From Canariomyces notabilis (taxonomy: Eukaryota > Ascomycota > Sordariomycetes > Sordariales > Chaetomiaceae), in contig NW_027041824.1 in assembly GCF_033297395.1 (NCBI RefSeq), positions 1,058,211-1,122,210 of the forward strand: a stretch of DNA of 64,000 nucleotides, given 5' to 3'. This document shows positions 1 through 11,235 of this stretch, piece after piece. The notes under the pieces were generated by a model, which saw only the letters and a list, made by a program, of their open reading frames with translations, was not told where the DNA came from and made no database searches. Both the position numbers and the translations under genes were made by a program. Numbering within the stretch: the stretch's first letter is position 1; each line of letters begins with the position of its first letter.

Positions 1-54
1 TCCGTCTTCAGAGAATAAGTCAGCTTCCTGTTCTTGGTGGCGTCTTCGCGACAT
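1..54 (-). CDS. Possible 5' end of a gene cut off by the window edge
   Basis: An ATG on the minus strand (complement of 52-54) opens a frame that runs off the left edge after 18 codons without a stop. The peptide starts MSRRRHQEQEADLFSEDG, a charged stretch of ordinary protein-like composition. It lies divergent from nothing else in the window, and the roughly 400 nt to its right would hold its promoter. No family can be recognised from so short a piece, and a chance open frame of this length is quite possible. Confidence 0.25.
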   Translation of the reverse strand, partial: MSRRRHQEQEADLFSEDG

Positions 55-450
55 ATTGACGGTAAACGTGTGTGATGGTTCTTGGCCGGGGAGAACACAG
101 ACGGAGGGTGAACATTTGTTGCGGTTGACCATTTTTTTTGCTGAGCGCTCACACAGCCTCGCGGAATGTAGACGCTAATTGCCCCGCTGGAGTGGGGCGC
201 CAAGGGGTTCAGATTCAGCCTCGCACATTGAAGGTCACGGACACACCATACACCATGTAATTTCGGCCCCTCGGGCGATTCATGCACATTTTTCACATGA
301 ACAGAGAGGGTGAGGTGAAGTCGAGCTGAGTGCCCTCCTTGATGGCAATATTTGGATTCGATATCAACTCAATTATAAGATCCAACTCGTTAGGAGCCCC
401 TGGGTATCACTTATCCAAATTAACGGTGAAATGTTTACATTGCCGCAATT
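55..450. other. Intergenic spacer
   Basis: About 400 nt between the possible left-edge gene and the 3' end of the next gene. The forward frames here are short and overlap the reverse-strand gene. I see no RNA gene or repeat. Confidence 0.5.
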
Positions 451-1348
451 TCAAGCCACCATCGCAACGATCGCCGCAGCAGTACAAGCCCAGATTCCTC
501 CTCGTCTCCATCCACCTGGCGCGCTGCTACCCAACACCTGTCCACTGGCCGTCTGCAGGGTAGTGGCATCCCCAGGCGCAAACATAGCGGGCATATCATC
601 CGCCGATGCGCGGATCTCCTCGGGCGCCAACAGAGGGTTGTTCAACGCATCGCACGACGGCCGGTCAGAGTTCTCCTCAATGCTATTGGTCACGGAAATT
701 GGCACGTCAAAGATTGTGTAGTGGTCTTGGCCGTTGAGGCGGAAGGACTGGCGGATCGAGATCTGGAATGGAAGTGTCAGTCATCCCGCGGTACCAAGTG
801 CAATACGAACGTAAAGAGGCTCGAGCGACCCACGTTATACGCTCCCCGATCACTGCCAGCTTCGCTTGGCTGGCCGTTGCCCACCAGACAGTCGGGCCAC
901 ATCCATTTGACGTGCTTCACCGTGCTTCCCGGCTCCTGGAACAAAATGTCGCCCAGGCTGGCGTTGTTGGCCGAGGCAGTGCCATTGGTGATGGTGAAAT
1001 TACGGCCCGTGCCATAGCTGTACAGGAAGATGGTGATGTTGTGAATGAGGCTGGGGCTGTCTTCCGGGTATGGAGGCAAGGGGAGACGGCCGTTGGTAGA
1101 GACGTCCAGGGCGACCTCAATGAGTTCTTAGAGTCAAGGTTAGCAAGCCCGGGATGTTTGCAATATGCGGACGAGGGATAAAGAGACAGACCTCCGCCTA
1201 GTGGTGTTCCGGGTTGCGGGGCATCTAGGACAACGAGTCCCGGGGTAAAAACCTGCCCGCCCGAGACGGTGAAGTTGAGGGCTGATGATATCTGCGCAGT
1301 GAAGAGCAGTGCTACCGACGCATATGCAGCTGGAAGGATGGAGAACAT
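451..1348 (-). CDS. Secreted, probably GPI-anchored hypothetical protein
   Basis: Three exons are inferred: 1348-1192, 1126-834 and 762-451, giving about 253 aa. The introns have donors GTCTGT and GTGGGT, and a CTAAC branch site in the first. The start is the ATG at 1348, which opens a good signal peptide (MFSILPAAYASVALLFTAQ). The central part carries many N-glycosylation sequons (NFT, NIT, NGT, NAS) and the pieces ELIEVALDVSTNGRLPLPPY and VKWMWPDCL. The C-terminus has a small-residue region followed by the hydrophobic tail IWACTAAAIVAMVA, consistent with GPI attachment. No catalytic family is recognised. It resembles lineage-wide uncharacterised fungal surface proteins. Alternatives are a secreted protein without an anchor, or a single-pass C-tail protein. 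Confidence 0.72.
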
Positions 1349-2604
1349 CTTGTAGCCAGGCCACCAAGGTCCTGAGCTCCGATGGGCGGCTAGTGGGCGG
1401 GAAAGAGATAGAAGGCGGAAAGACAACAGCTCTGTGCGCGGCAAGGGAGCGGCAAGGGAGCGGCAGACATCAGGTAGTCTCTAGCCAACTATCGGCTAGC
1501 AGGTCGCCATGGATGAATTATACGCAGCTGCAGCTGGAAATAACGGAGGGAGATGGCGGGTCTGCCAGCGGACCGAAATTGGCAGGAAGAAACTAACGGT
1601 TCCCGAGGACAGGGCCGGGAAGCGAGCTTGAGGAGGTGTGGAAACCTCCTGAGTTGGTGTAATTCATCATGCAACTCTGGCCGGATGTGCCGTACCGATT
1701 ATAACTGCGCTCAGAGCTGTCGCGCAGCTACACAGCTACAGGCAGAGCGCCGATCAGGGAGCATGAATGATGAGAGCGGTTCGACGCCGAAGATGCCCCA
1801 GAAAGGACCGGGCACGCCACGGGAAAGCGTCCAGAATGCGGTCATACCGTCATAGTTGTCCCCGGGACCTGGTTGCAATGGTTTGACATGCTGGCTGCGT
1901 TTCAGATTGAGTGCATCTCGGGATACCACGCCAAGACAGCACTAATCCAGGAAAACGGTTGAACCCTTGCTGAGAACGTTGAAGCACTGTCGCGATGCAG
2001 GGCCGAACCTGCCGAGTATGCACGGGCCACAGTAGGAATATTCAAGCTTAGGGCAAGCCAAACTGACGGGAACTTCGGATCCAGAATGAAGCAAGACTTT
2101 GGTGAACTAGAAGCTCGTTTGCATCTTGAACTACAATTGGATTTGTTGATCGAGCTACCAAAGACTTGCTTGATACCAAAAGACACGACTCAACGTTATC
2201 ATCAATTGTCAGATGCTAGCCTACCGTACGAAGGTATGATTGGTGTAATAATTAATAAATCGCAGAACCACTCCACTGGGTCTCCCACTCACCGAGGCAC
2301 TCTTTACGCCAAACCTGGCTCACCTCGAGCGTTGTCTCTCATTACAAAAGCATCATTACACCTGCCTTCTTTCACTCGCATTGAGCGAAGGTCATCAGTG
2401 ACCGCATAGAACTGGTATTAACCTCACTCACTGACGCCAATTGGAGGTCTCCTAATATTGGGCAAGGATCCCGTCGGACCCAACGCGGATTATCTCATTA
2501 TCGTCTGTTGACGAGAGCCCGCTAGGTCCTTGATCTTTGCTGTAAGCCACTGCAGCACCAAGTGAACAGCAACTTTTCTAGGTCCATCAAGATTCAAAAC
2601 AACC
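1349..2604. other. Divergent intergenic region
   Basis: 1.25 kb between a minus-strand secreted-protein gene and the plus-strand pseudouridine gene, so it should contain both promoters. Open frames here are short and overlap in several frames without domain signal. I see no repeat or RNA gene. Confidence 0.5.
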
Positions 2605-5121
2605 ATGGCGCTATCCCGCCTCCCTCGAGTACTAGTATCCGGCCACCGCCTCCTCAGCCGACGCCCAACCCCCCATCACCGCCAGTTCACAACCACCACC
2701 ACCACCCTTCAACAACAACAACACGCCCAACCCCAACCAGCACTAAACCGCCTCCTCAGAATCTCCCCCGAGGTCACCACCGCCCTGTCCCGCAACCAAC
2801 CCGTCGTGGCGCTCGAATCAACAATCTACACGCACGGCGCGCTCGGCAACGATCTGCGCCTCGAAGAGATTGTCCGCGCGCACGGCGCGGTACCGGCGGT
2901 ATGCGGCGTCCTGGCCGGGGTGCCGACGGTGGGCTTGACTCCGGAGGAAGTAGCCCGCATGGTGGCGGCGGTGGGCGTGCGCAAGGTGTCAAGGCGCGAT
3001 CTGGCTTACATCGCCGGGCGGGGGCTGCTTGGCAATAATGATGGGACAAGTGGGCTGCTGCACGGGGGGACGACCATTGCCGGCACCATGGTCCTGGCCC
3101 GCCTGGCGGGGATCCGCGTGTTTGGTACGGGGGGTTTGGGGGGTGTGCACCGTGGCGGGGAGAGTTCGATGGATGTATCGGCTGATTTGACTGAGCTGGG
3201 GCGTACGCGGGTTGCGGTTGTCAGTAGCGGGTGTAAAGGGTTTTTGGATATTCCAAGGACGCTGGAGTTTCTTGAGACGCATGGGGTGATGGTGGCGACG
3301 TTTGCCGATGGGAGGTCGGTCGAGGGGGCGGGGGTGGATTTCCCTGCGTTCTGGGCGCGCGAGAGCGGGACGAGGAGTCCGTTTGTGGTGACGGACGAGA
3401 GGGAGGCGGCGGCCATGATTCTGGCGCAGGAGCAGCTGGGGATTGAGACGGGCTTGTTGTTTGCCAATCCCATCCCCGAGGAGCACGCGATCCCGAGGGA
3501 GGATATGGAAGCGGCGATTGAGACGGCTGTGAGGGAGGCTGGGGAGAAAGGGTTTACCGGCAGTGCCAACACGCCGTATATCCTCAGCCGCATCAGGAAA
3601 TTGACGCAGGGCAGGAGCGTGCCGGCGAATAAGGCGCTGGTGCAGGCCAATGTCGCGCGCGCCGCCAAGATTGCGGTGGAGTTGGCGAAGATGATGGACG
3701 GCTCACCGGTCACGGTCAAGACGGCGGCTGCAGATGTATTGGAGATTCAGACTGAGGTAGGAATGCTCAGGTAGGCCTCGGAGCTGGCTTCTCAGCTGAC
3801 CAGGCCCAGGACTGTCGCGTGGTGGATGTCCTAGTGGCAGGCTCTGTCGCCCTTGACTGGAACTGCAACTATGTGGGTGGTGGTGCCGCGGCCGGGGCCG
3901 GCGACGACGCAGTCTCACCGAGATTGCACACCTCTAACCCAGCCTCGATCAACCAGTCCGTCGGTGGCGTTGGGCGCAACATAGCCCTGGCGGCGCACAA
4001 CGTCAGTGAGGAAGGACAGGTCAGGCTCTGTAGTATGGTTGGAAATGACAGGTATCTTGGAAGCCATTCCGCTTTTCTAGCTACTTCTGTCTGACAATGG
4101 CCACAGCGCGGGTTCAATGATACTCTCGAATCTCCGCGCCTCTGGACTCGACACCTCCTGTGTCCGCCAGCTCGGACCCGAGCACCCCTGGGCACGTACA
4201 GCACAATATGTGGCTATCAACGACAAACGCAACGACCTTGTGCTGGCCATGGCCGACATGGACATATTCTCCAAAGATTCTTTTCCAGAATACTGGAACT
4301 CGGTCGTCGCGGCAACCAAACCCAAATGGCTTGTAGTCGACGCCAACTGGGCCGAAGCAGATATCCAAGCCTGGATTCGCGCCGGACGGAAGCACGGCGC
4401 CATGATCGCCTTTGAGCCCGTCTCCGAGGCCAAATCCCAACGGCTATTTCCCCCGCTCGGCGCCCCCAGAACGGGTCTAGGCATCTACCCTGACCCAATC
4501 GCCGATATCTGCACGCCAAACCAGTACGAGCTCCTGGCCATGGGCAGAGCGGCCAGGCTCAACGGGTACTTTGATAGACCCACCTGGTCCGAGATGGTCG
4601 CCGTCTTGGGCAGCAGCATGGACATGAACAGCCGCACCCGTGCGTTATTTCCGAACATGGCTCTGGATCATGCGGACGCATTCGGCATCCCCAAGCAGGC
4701 TTTGGACCTGCTGCCGTATATCCCCACCATCGTCACCAAACTTGGCGCTCAGGGGGCGCTGCTGACTGCCCTACTGACGAGGGACGACCCGCGGCTGGCA
4801 GATCCCAGCGAGGCGGAGTACGTGGTTGACGTCCGTGGTAAGGGCCATCCCCTTGTTGGTGGAGTTTACATGCGATGGTTCCCGGCGGTGGAGGATGTCG
4901 TGGTGCCGGTGTCTGTCAATGGGAGCGGTGATACCTTCATGGGCGTCCTGGTGGCAGGGCTGGCGATGGGCGGCAAGGTCGAGCGGTTGGTCAATGTTGC
5001 GCAGGAGGCGGCTGTCATGACGTTGATGAGTGCGGAGAGCGTGAGTGACAAGGTGAAGACGTTGAAGGGGCGGTTAAGGAGAGCTGCTGGGATGTCATGG
5101 GTGGTGACAGCCCGCTTATAG
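2605..5121 (+). CDS. Bifunctional pseudouridine-5'-phosphate glycosidase / pseudouridine kinase
   Basis: Exons 2605-3756, 3804-4051 and 4107-5121 give about 804 aa. The N-terminal half (about residues 50-385) is PsuG/IndA-like, with VVALESTIYTHG, KVSRRDLAYI, GGVHRGGESSMDVSADL and SSGCKGFLDI. The C-terminal half is a PfkB/ribokinase-type kinase opening with VVDVLVAGSVALDWNCNY and ending with the anion-hole signature VNGSGDTFMGVLVAGLA. In this family the kinase phosphorylates pseudouridine and the glycosidase splits pseudouridine 5'-phosphate to uracil and ribose 5-phosphate. The first about 45 residues are Arg/Ser/Thr/Gln-rich without acidic residues, which suggests mitochondrial import. The first intron is placed with donor GAG/GTAGGA, because the next GT would leave the kinase out of frame. 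The acceptor may be 3803 or 3809, a difference of two residues. The order and length match the fused enzyme known in fungi. Confidence 0.93.
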
Positions 5122-5681
5122 ACTAGGTCGGTTGGGATTTGTGCTTTGTCAGTATAGGTGAGACATCAGTTGAAGGCTAAAGCTTGGTGAGATCAACTAA
5201 CTAGTAGGTACGAGTCGCGATAAAGCTCAAGACGAATCTTCGACCTAACCAGCTTTTGTCTTCCCTGCCATCCAACACTCGTAGAACTGCCTATTAGGGA
5301 TTCTGGCTAATGAGGGAAATCACAGGCCATAGGACCAGAAACCAAACACTGGAGTAGCTACCGACTCCAATCCCAGGATCTGCCAGAGATTCATATGAGT
5401 TCCCCGCATTGAACTCAAAGCAACCTCGGCAGCTGCCCTCAGGCAAGGGGCTCCCCCGCAATTCCACCATGCCATGATGCTGCCAAGCTCAAGTTGCTGC
5501 TACTGTACTCGGAGTACGAATGCTACATCGGGTACAATACCTTACTCCTAGCTAACACGTTATTTGAGGCATGGCAGGTTGTCTTATAAGGTGGGTAAAC
5601 CCCATATTGAGACGTTGACGTTCGCTGTCGCTGTTACCTACCTATCTTTGACAGATCCATTCCCATCCATCATCATTCACT
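5122..5681. other. Intergenic spacer
   Basis: 560 nt between two plus-strand genes. It contains the near-palindrome GTACTCGGAGTAC at about 5515-5527, related to the TACGGAGTAC motif seen in other spacers. Nothing else was recognised. Confidence 0.5.
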
Positions 5682-6833
5682 ATGCCCATGCACAATGGCT
5701 TTCTCCCCCGCGAGGGCTTCAAGGCCGATGCGGTGTTCAAGATAATCCGCCAGACTGCGCTCAACCCGAACCTGACGCTCCCGCTGCTGCTGGTGGCCAA
5801 ATACACCAAGAAAGGCCAGGACTGGGCCATTCTCCACCCAACGGCCTACAAGCGTCTCAAGACACTGCTCGTGCTGGGCCTTCTCAGGTGGGCCAACAGC
5901 TACCTCTCCCGGCGCGTCCTAAACAATTGGGTCCAGGATAAGTACGACTGGTCCAAGGAGATTGTGCTCATCACGGGCGGCTCCGGCGGCATTGGCGGCA
6001 AGGTTGTGCAGCTGCTGGCAGAAAGGGGAATCAAAGTCGTCGTGCTCGACATCCAGCCATTGACCTACCCAACCAGCAGCAACGTCTACTACTTCCACTG
6101 CGACGTCACATGCCCAAATCGCATCGCCCAAGCCGCGCGCGAAATCCGCGCCGTCGTAGGCGGCGACCCAACCATCCTCATCAACAACGCAGGGGTCGTG
6201 CGCGGCAAAACCATCCTCGACGCGAGCGAGCGCGACGTACGCTTTACCTTTGACGTCAACACGCTCGCGCACTACTGGACGGTGAAAGAATTCCTCCCGG
6301 CCATGGTGCAAGCCAACCACGGCATGGTGGTGACGGTGGCGTCGGCCGCGGCGTGGGTGACGGTGCCCAACATGGTGGACTACGCGGCGTCGAAAGCCGC
6401 GGCGCTGGCTTTTCATGAGGGACTTGCCGCGGAGCTCAAGACAAGGTACAACGCGCCCCGCGTGCGGACGGTGGTTGTTAACCAGGGGTACACCACCACG
6501 CCGCTGTTTAGGGGGTACCGGAATGATAGTCCGTTTTTGGTGCCCACGCTCGAGCCGGATACGGTTGCTGAGGCGGTTGTCAGGCAGGTTCTGAGCGGGG
6601 AGAGTGGTCAGGTTGTTCTGCCGGAGTTTGTTAATGCTACGGCGTTGCTGGCTGCGATGCCGCATTGGTATCAGCATAGTCTGCGCACTAGAGGGGAGGT
6701 CATCATGCGGGAGTTTGATGGGAGGCATGTGGTGGAGGATGTGGATAGGTTCTATGAGGAGAGGGAGAATGCGGAGGCGGATCAGGATCAGGATCAGGAT
6801 CAAGAGGCGAGCGCGGTGCTGGTGCAGGAGTGA
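5682..6833 (+). CDS. Short-chain dehydrogenase/reductase (SDR), membrane- or lipid-associated type
   Basis: A single exon of 383 aa. It is a classical SDR with a Rossmann nucleotide-binding motif TGGSGGIG at residues 98-105, NNAG at 168-171, a catalytic-type Asn near 193, Ser221 and the YxxxK pair Tyr234/Lys238 in DYAASKAAA. The 90 residues before the Rossmann fold include a hydrophobic stretch at about 58-70 (LKTLLVLGLLRW), as in retinol dehydrogenase/17-beta-HSD-like SDRs of ER or lipid droplets. An Asp at the end of strand beta2 (VVLDI) favours NAD(H). The tail ends in a low-complexity D/Q/E run. The substrate cannot be told from sequence. The ATG at 5682 lies in good context, and an alternative in-frame ATG follows two codons later. 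Confidence 0.9.
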   Translation: MPMHNGFLPREGFKADAVFKIIRQTALNPNLTLPLLLVAKYTKKGQDWAILHPTAYKRLKTLLVLGLLRWANSYLSRRVLNNWVQDKYDWSKEIVLITGGSGGIGGKVVQLLAERGIKVVVLDIQPLTYPTSSNVYYFHCDVTCPNRIAQAAREIRAVVGGDPTILINNAGVVRGKTILDASERDVRFTFDVNTLAHYWTVKEFLPAMVQANHGMVVTVASAAAWVTVPNMVDYAASKAAALAFHEGLAAELKTRYNAPRVRTVVVNQGYTTTPLFRGYRNDSPFLVPTLEPDTVAEAVVRQVLSGESGQVVLPEFVNATALLAAMPHWYQHSLRTRGEVIMREFDGRHVVEDVDRFYEERENAEADQDQDQDQEASAVLVQE

Positions 6834-9000
6834 CCTATGTACTACGGTAATCGGCGTGAGAGCTCAGGAGGAGGCAGAGTTGTCGGGGTGTGGTTCGGAG
6901 AGTTTGTGGTTCTGCTTCTTTCTCTTGTTACATGTAAGAGTATCTGGTGGTTTGACTGCCAGTGTGTAACGAACTGAATCTGATTGTTTGTTTCGGAAAG
7001 CGCCTTGTACGACAAGTTCTAGTTCCGGCTGGACGGTTCCTGGAGAGTTTCAGGTTGCTCAGGATGCAGGTATACAAGTACTTGTACTAGTGCTAGGAGA
7101 TTGCATCGCCGAAGTGTAGGTACTATGTTGATTCTTCGCTATCATCTTCAGTACTTGCGCTGAGGGGAATGAATATCTGAAGAATCTAGGGAAACCTGAG
7201 AGTTGTAATAGATTCCAGACGCCATCGAGACTCGATCAGATCATGGGAAAAGGGGACGTATGAAGACATGACAGCTCTCATAGAAAGCTTACTGAGCGTA
7301 TTTGATTAGAAAGCCAGTTGTAAACAATCTTGTAAGTCACGGTCACCATCGAATAGCTAGGTAACAGCACCGTTCCAAAAAGACTCGTCTCCATAGCAGT
7401 GAGAGGTCATTCAGGGCCTTGTCGTTTGATTCCAGTTGGAAGGTTCTAAGACGAATACTATCATGATATCAGCCTACAGAATGATCAACTTCCAGTATAC
7501 AGGTACTTTAGATGGAAAGGGGAAATGAGCATGATTGCTCTTCGGCTGCCCTGCTTCAGGCATACCAGTATGTACAGTACATGTCGTCCAAATCCTGATC
7601 TTCATTGCTCCCAGGCCGGGTTGCGCCATGACATTGAAACTGATTCGCTCTATTCTCACATCTTGATGATGCAGCCCGTTAGGCAGAGATACAGTGCACC
7701 TCGACTATTCCAATATTCAGATCTTACTTCTGTTTCAAGACCCTATCTGTACTGGCAAACCCAGGCAGTGATTAGTACCAAATATTCATTGACATTGTTG
7801 GAGCAGATAGTCCAAAAGTGATAACTGCAAGCCTAGGTATGCAACTGTCGAACCATACACGTGGAGGTGATACGATATGCTCAAGCAAGATGCATTGTAC
7901 ATACATACATGGACAAAAGCATGAACTTTAAACCTGAAGTATGAGAATGGGAATAGGAATAGTAAAAACAGGACTGCGAGTGCCCGCCAGCAGCCCAATA
8001 TTTATGCGTCAATGTTCAAGGCTTGAAAGAGAGACCAGTCCTTGCCACATACACTGGAATACCTCTTTCTCAACTGGGCGCTTGAGCGGGAATGGTTGAG
8101 AAGGGGCTGATTTGAAATATCGTGAGCGAAATCGCAAAGTCGGCTTACCGGCAGCTGGCGGCCAGCCAAGACTCGATGTCGTTAGTGGCGCCAGGATGGT
8201 CAAAGCTTTCTTGGTGGGCTCGTTCGAGGCACGGGCAGCCGAAAGTCTGGACTGGGGCTCCACCCGCCTCAACGCTGCTGTCCCGCGGTGCGGCGCCCAA
8301 TGAGAGCGCTCGGATTATCAGGGTCAGTGGAGGGGATGGCGGGGAGCCACAGCCAGATCAGATCATCGACCACGCAGAATCAGCCCACTTCAGCCCACTC
8401 CGTCCTGAAAAAAGTACATCGAGGCATTGGACGTGATTCTTGGACCGAGCCTCTTCCTGCCCGTCTGCTGTGTTCCCCTCGCGCCGTGATGCATCTCTCC
8501 TGCACCTCTTCACTTTATCCTGCCCAAAACAGGCCTTTCTGGGAAAATCCTGGCTGAAAAGGTGACAGATGCGGTTCCTGTTCGATACCTAAGCTAGCAC
8601 CACCGTGCAAACCTCTCGTGCCACCTGACAATACTGTACCGACCGCATCTTGCAAGTGGTATTTTGGCTGTGTTGCACTTGTCTCTTCATTTGCCTACCC
8701 GAAGAAGTCTCTGTTCACCCAATTCCAACCACCTGGAACCCTCCCTCAGGTCCGGAGCGCCGGGTCGTCTTTCTAACTTTCGCCCGTGATCCCTGGTGTA
8801 GCTGGCACCTCGTTGCTTGCCCCAAGTCCCATCCCGGTTCGTCGTCGGATATAGAATTCCCGGTGACCGCCGCTCTTATACGGAGCGTCAAACGCCTCAA
8901 AACTTCTGACACCCCCAGCCTGTGGCTGCTTCTCGAGTTTCCCCGAATCTCCATACTCACGGCACCACAGGATATTGCTCCTCGACGACTCGCAGCCACA
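6834..9000. other. Long intergenic region
   Basis: 2.2 kb upstream of the phenol-hydroxylase-like gene. Frames are short and have no domain signal. An open frame (8650-9246) runs into the next gene in frame, but its upstream part lacks family similarity and is treated as 5' leader. No repeat or RNA gene was recognised. Confidence 0.5.
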
Positions 9001-11235
9001 ATGGCCCCGGCTGCCGTCCTCGAGAAGGCCGAGGAGGACCAGCTGAACGATGACAGACTGCGGTCGACCGAGTGTGTTGACCGCCTGACGCTGCTCCGCA
9101 GCATGCCCGAGGCGCCCCTCGAGTGCCAAGTATGTGTTGTCGGCGCGGGTCCCGCCGGCCTCATGTTGGCCTGCAACTTGGGTCGCTGGGGTATCAATGT
9201 GGAGGTTGTTGACGACAGGGCAGATCAAACACCAGTGGGAAGGTGAGTTGGGATCTTGGTTCAATCCCAATTGGTGGTTTCCTGACCATATACCCCGTGC
9301 CACAGGGCCGATGGGCTGCAGCCAAAAACAATCGAGACATTTCGGCAGATGCGCCTGGCAGATCCTCTGCTGCAACGCGGTGTCCGGGTCTACGACATAT
9401 CCTTCTGGCGCAGTACCGCCGACGAGCCGCTCCGGCGCCTGGGCCGCGAGATTCACTACCCGCCCATCATCGATGTGTTGGACCCCTATCTCTTGCTTGT
9501 ACACCAGGGCGTGATTGAGAGTCTGTTTATTGAGGACCTCAAGAAACGCGGCATCAAGGTGCGGCGGAACACCGCTTTTGATTCGTACAGTGTTTGCGAC
9601 AACAAGGCCGGTCCGCTCCAGATCAATTGCCGTGCGAACGTGACGCAGGACCGGAAGACGGTGCTCGCCCAGTACCTAGTTGGCTGTGGGTTATGTCAAG
9701 TTGTCAAGGCCAAATGAGTTAGCCAGAGCTGACTGTTCTGCAGGCGACGGCGCGCACTCTAGGGTCAGGAAGAGCATCCCTGACGCTAAGCCCGTCGGCA
9801 TGTCTCAGCCTTCCGTCTGGGGTGTTCTGGACGGGGAATTGGAGACCAATTTTCCGGATATCTGGTCCAAGTCGCTGGTGTACTCTCAAGAACTTGGCTC
9901 TATCCTGATCATCCCGCGCGAGCGCAACATGACTCGCTTCTACATCGAGCTCAAGGGCGGGCCGAAAGCCGACAAGACTCAATTCGGCCAGGAGTTCGTC
10001 ATGCAGCGCGCCAGGGAAATCATGGCCCCGTTCGAGGTGGGTTGGAAGTACATCGAGTGGTTCGGCCGTTATCAGATCGGCCAAAGGGTGGCGAGTCGCT
10101 TCTGCGACAACCACCTGCGGGCGTTCCTTGCCGGGGATGCCAGCCATACACACTCGCCAAAAGCCGCCCAAGGCATGAACACTTCGATGCACGACGCATG
10201 GAATCTGTGCTGGAAACTTAACCTGGCCGTCCGGGGTCTCGCAAAGGAGTCGTTGCTTCAGAGCTACGAAGAGGAGCGCCGGAAGATTGCCCTCGACCTG
10301 GTCAACTTTGACTACGAACACGCAAACCAGATCGCCGGCGGCGACTCGGCGGCTCTCGCCGAGAACTTCAAGACGAATGTGCGCTTCATCTCGGGCATTG
10401 GGGTAGAGTACGGCGAGAACGCCATCAACATGATGGAGCCTCAATCCTGGGTCATGGGCGAGGCCAAGCCGGGGTGTCTCCTGCCGCCTGCCAAGGTCAC
10501 GCGCTATCTCGACTCCAACCCCGTCGACGTTCAGCTCGACATTCCCATGCTGGGCCAGTTCCGCATCTACCTCCTCATGTGGGACGTGCACCAGTCGCAC
10601 ATCTTCCTCGACACCTTCTGCCAGGCCATCGCTTCGAAGGATTCGCTCGTAAGCCAGCTCTCGGCGGCCGCGAGCATCTCGTACGCCAAACAGCCCCGCA
10701 CCCCTGCTCCCGAGGACATCTACCTCCGTCCTGAGCGGTACACTGCCGTCAGCCACCTGTTCACATTTGCTCTAATCAGTAGGCCGCCCTCCCTGACCCC
10801 CGCCTTGTTTGTTTTTATTTCATCACTTCCTCTCTCTGGCAGTGCGCTCTACGAATACAGTTCCCCTCTGCTAACTTCAAAACCCTGCTTCCAGCCACCA
10901 TGCCCAAGGATGAAATCGAAATCACAGACCTCCCCGCCCTCTTCCAGGACAGCCGCTGGACTTTTTACCTCGACGACGTGCCGCAGCTCGACACGCGGGC
11001 CTCGCTCTGCACAAACAAGTGGCTCGGCAGCCTGGGGCCGGGCGAGGTGGCCATTGTCAATGTGCGCCCGGACGGCTACGTCGGCTCCATTGGCCGCTGG
11101 GACTCGAGTATCGACGACGCTGGGGAGGACGCCGCTAGGTGGCTTGACTCGTACTATGATCGTTTTCTGCAGGTTCCAGCTCCGTCCGCCTCCCCTTCCG
11201 GGACTGGAGTTGGAGGCGGAGGGGGGCTTTCTTGA
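9001..11235 (+). CDS. Phenol 2-monooxygenase-like FAD-dependent aromatic hydroxylase
   Basis: Exons 9001-9242, 9306-9685, 9744-10778 and 10895-11235 give about 665 aa. The FAD dinucleotide motif VVGAGPAGL is near residues 47-55. The DG motif is rebuilt across intron 2 as GCDGAHSRVR, and the GD motif region is LAGDASHTHSPKAAQGMN. The C-terminal thioredoxin-like domain (SRWTFYLDDVPQLDT to VNVRPDGYVG) is the one found in phenol hydroxylases. The family uses NADPH and O2 to ortho-hydroxylate phenolic rings. The last intron is taken as 10779-10894 because CTAAC lies 18 nt before its acceptor and the join keeps frame; the earlier AG at 10842 leads to a stop. The ATG at 9001 has a strong CCACA context. 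No catabolic partner genes lie nearby, so the natural substrate is unknown. Confidence 0.92.

Noticed and set aside
8650..9000. N-terminal extension of the phenol hydroxylase
   Set aside because: The frame is open upstream, but the extra residues do not resemble the family, and the ATG at 9001 has a strong start context right before the conserved FAD-binding fold.
10843..10899. Earlier acceptor (AG at 10841-10842) for the last intron of the phenol hydroxylase
   Set aside because: With donor 10779 it shifts the frame into a stop. The acceptor at 10894 has a CTAAC branch site 18 nt upstream and keeps the frame.
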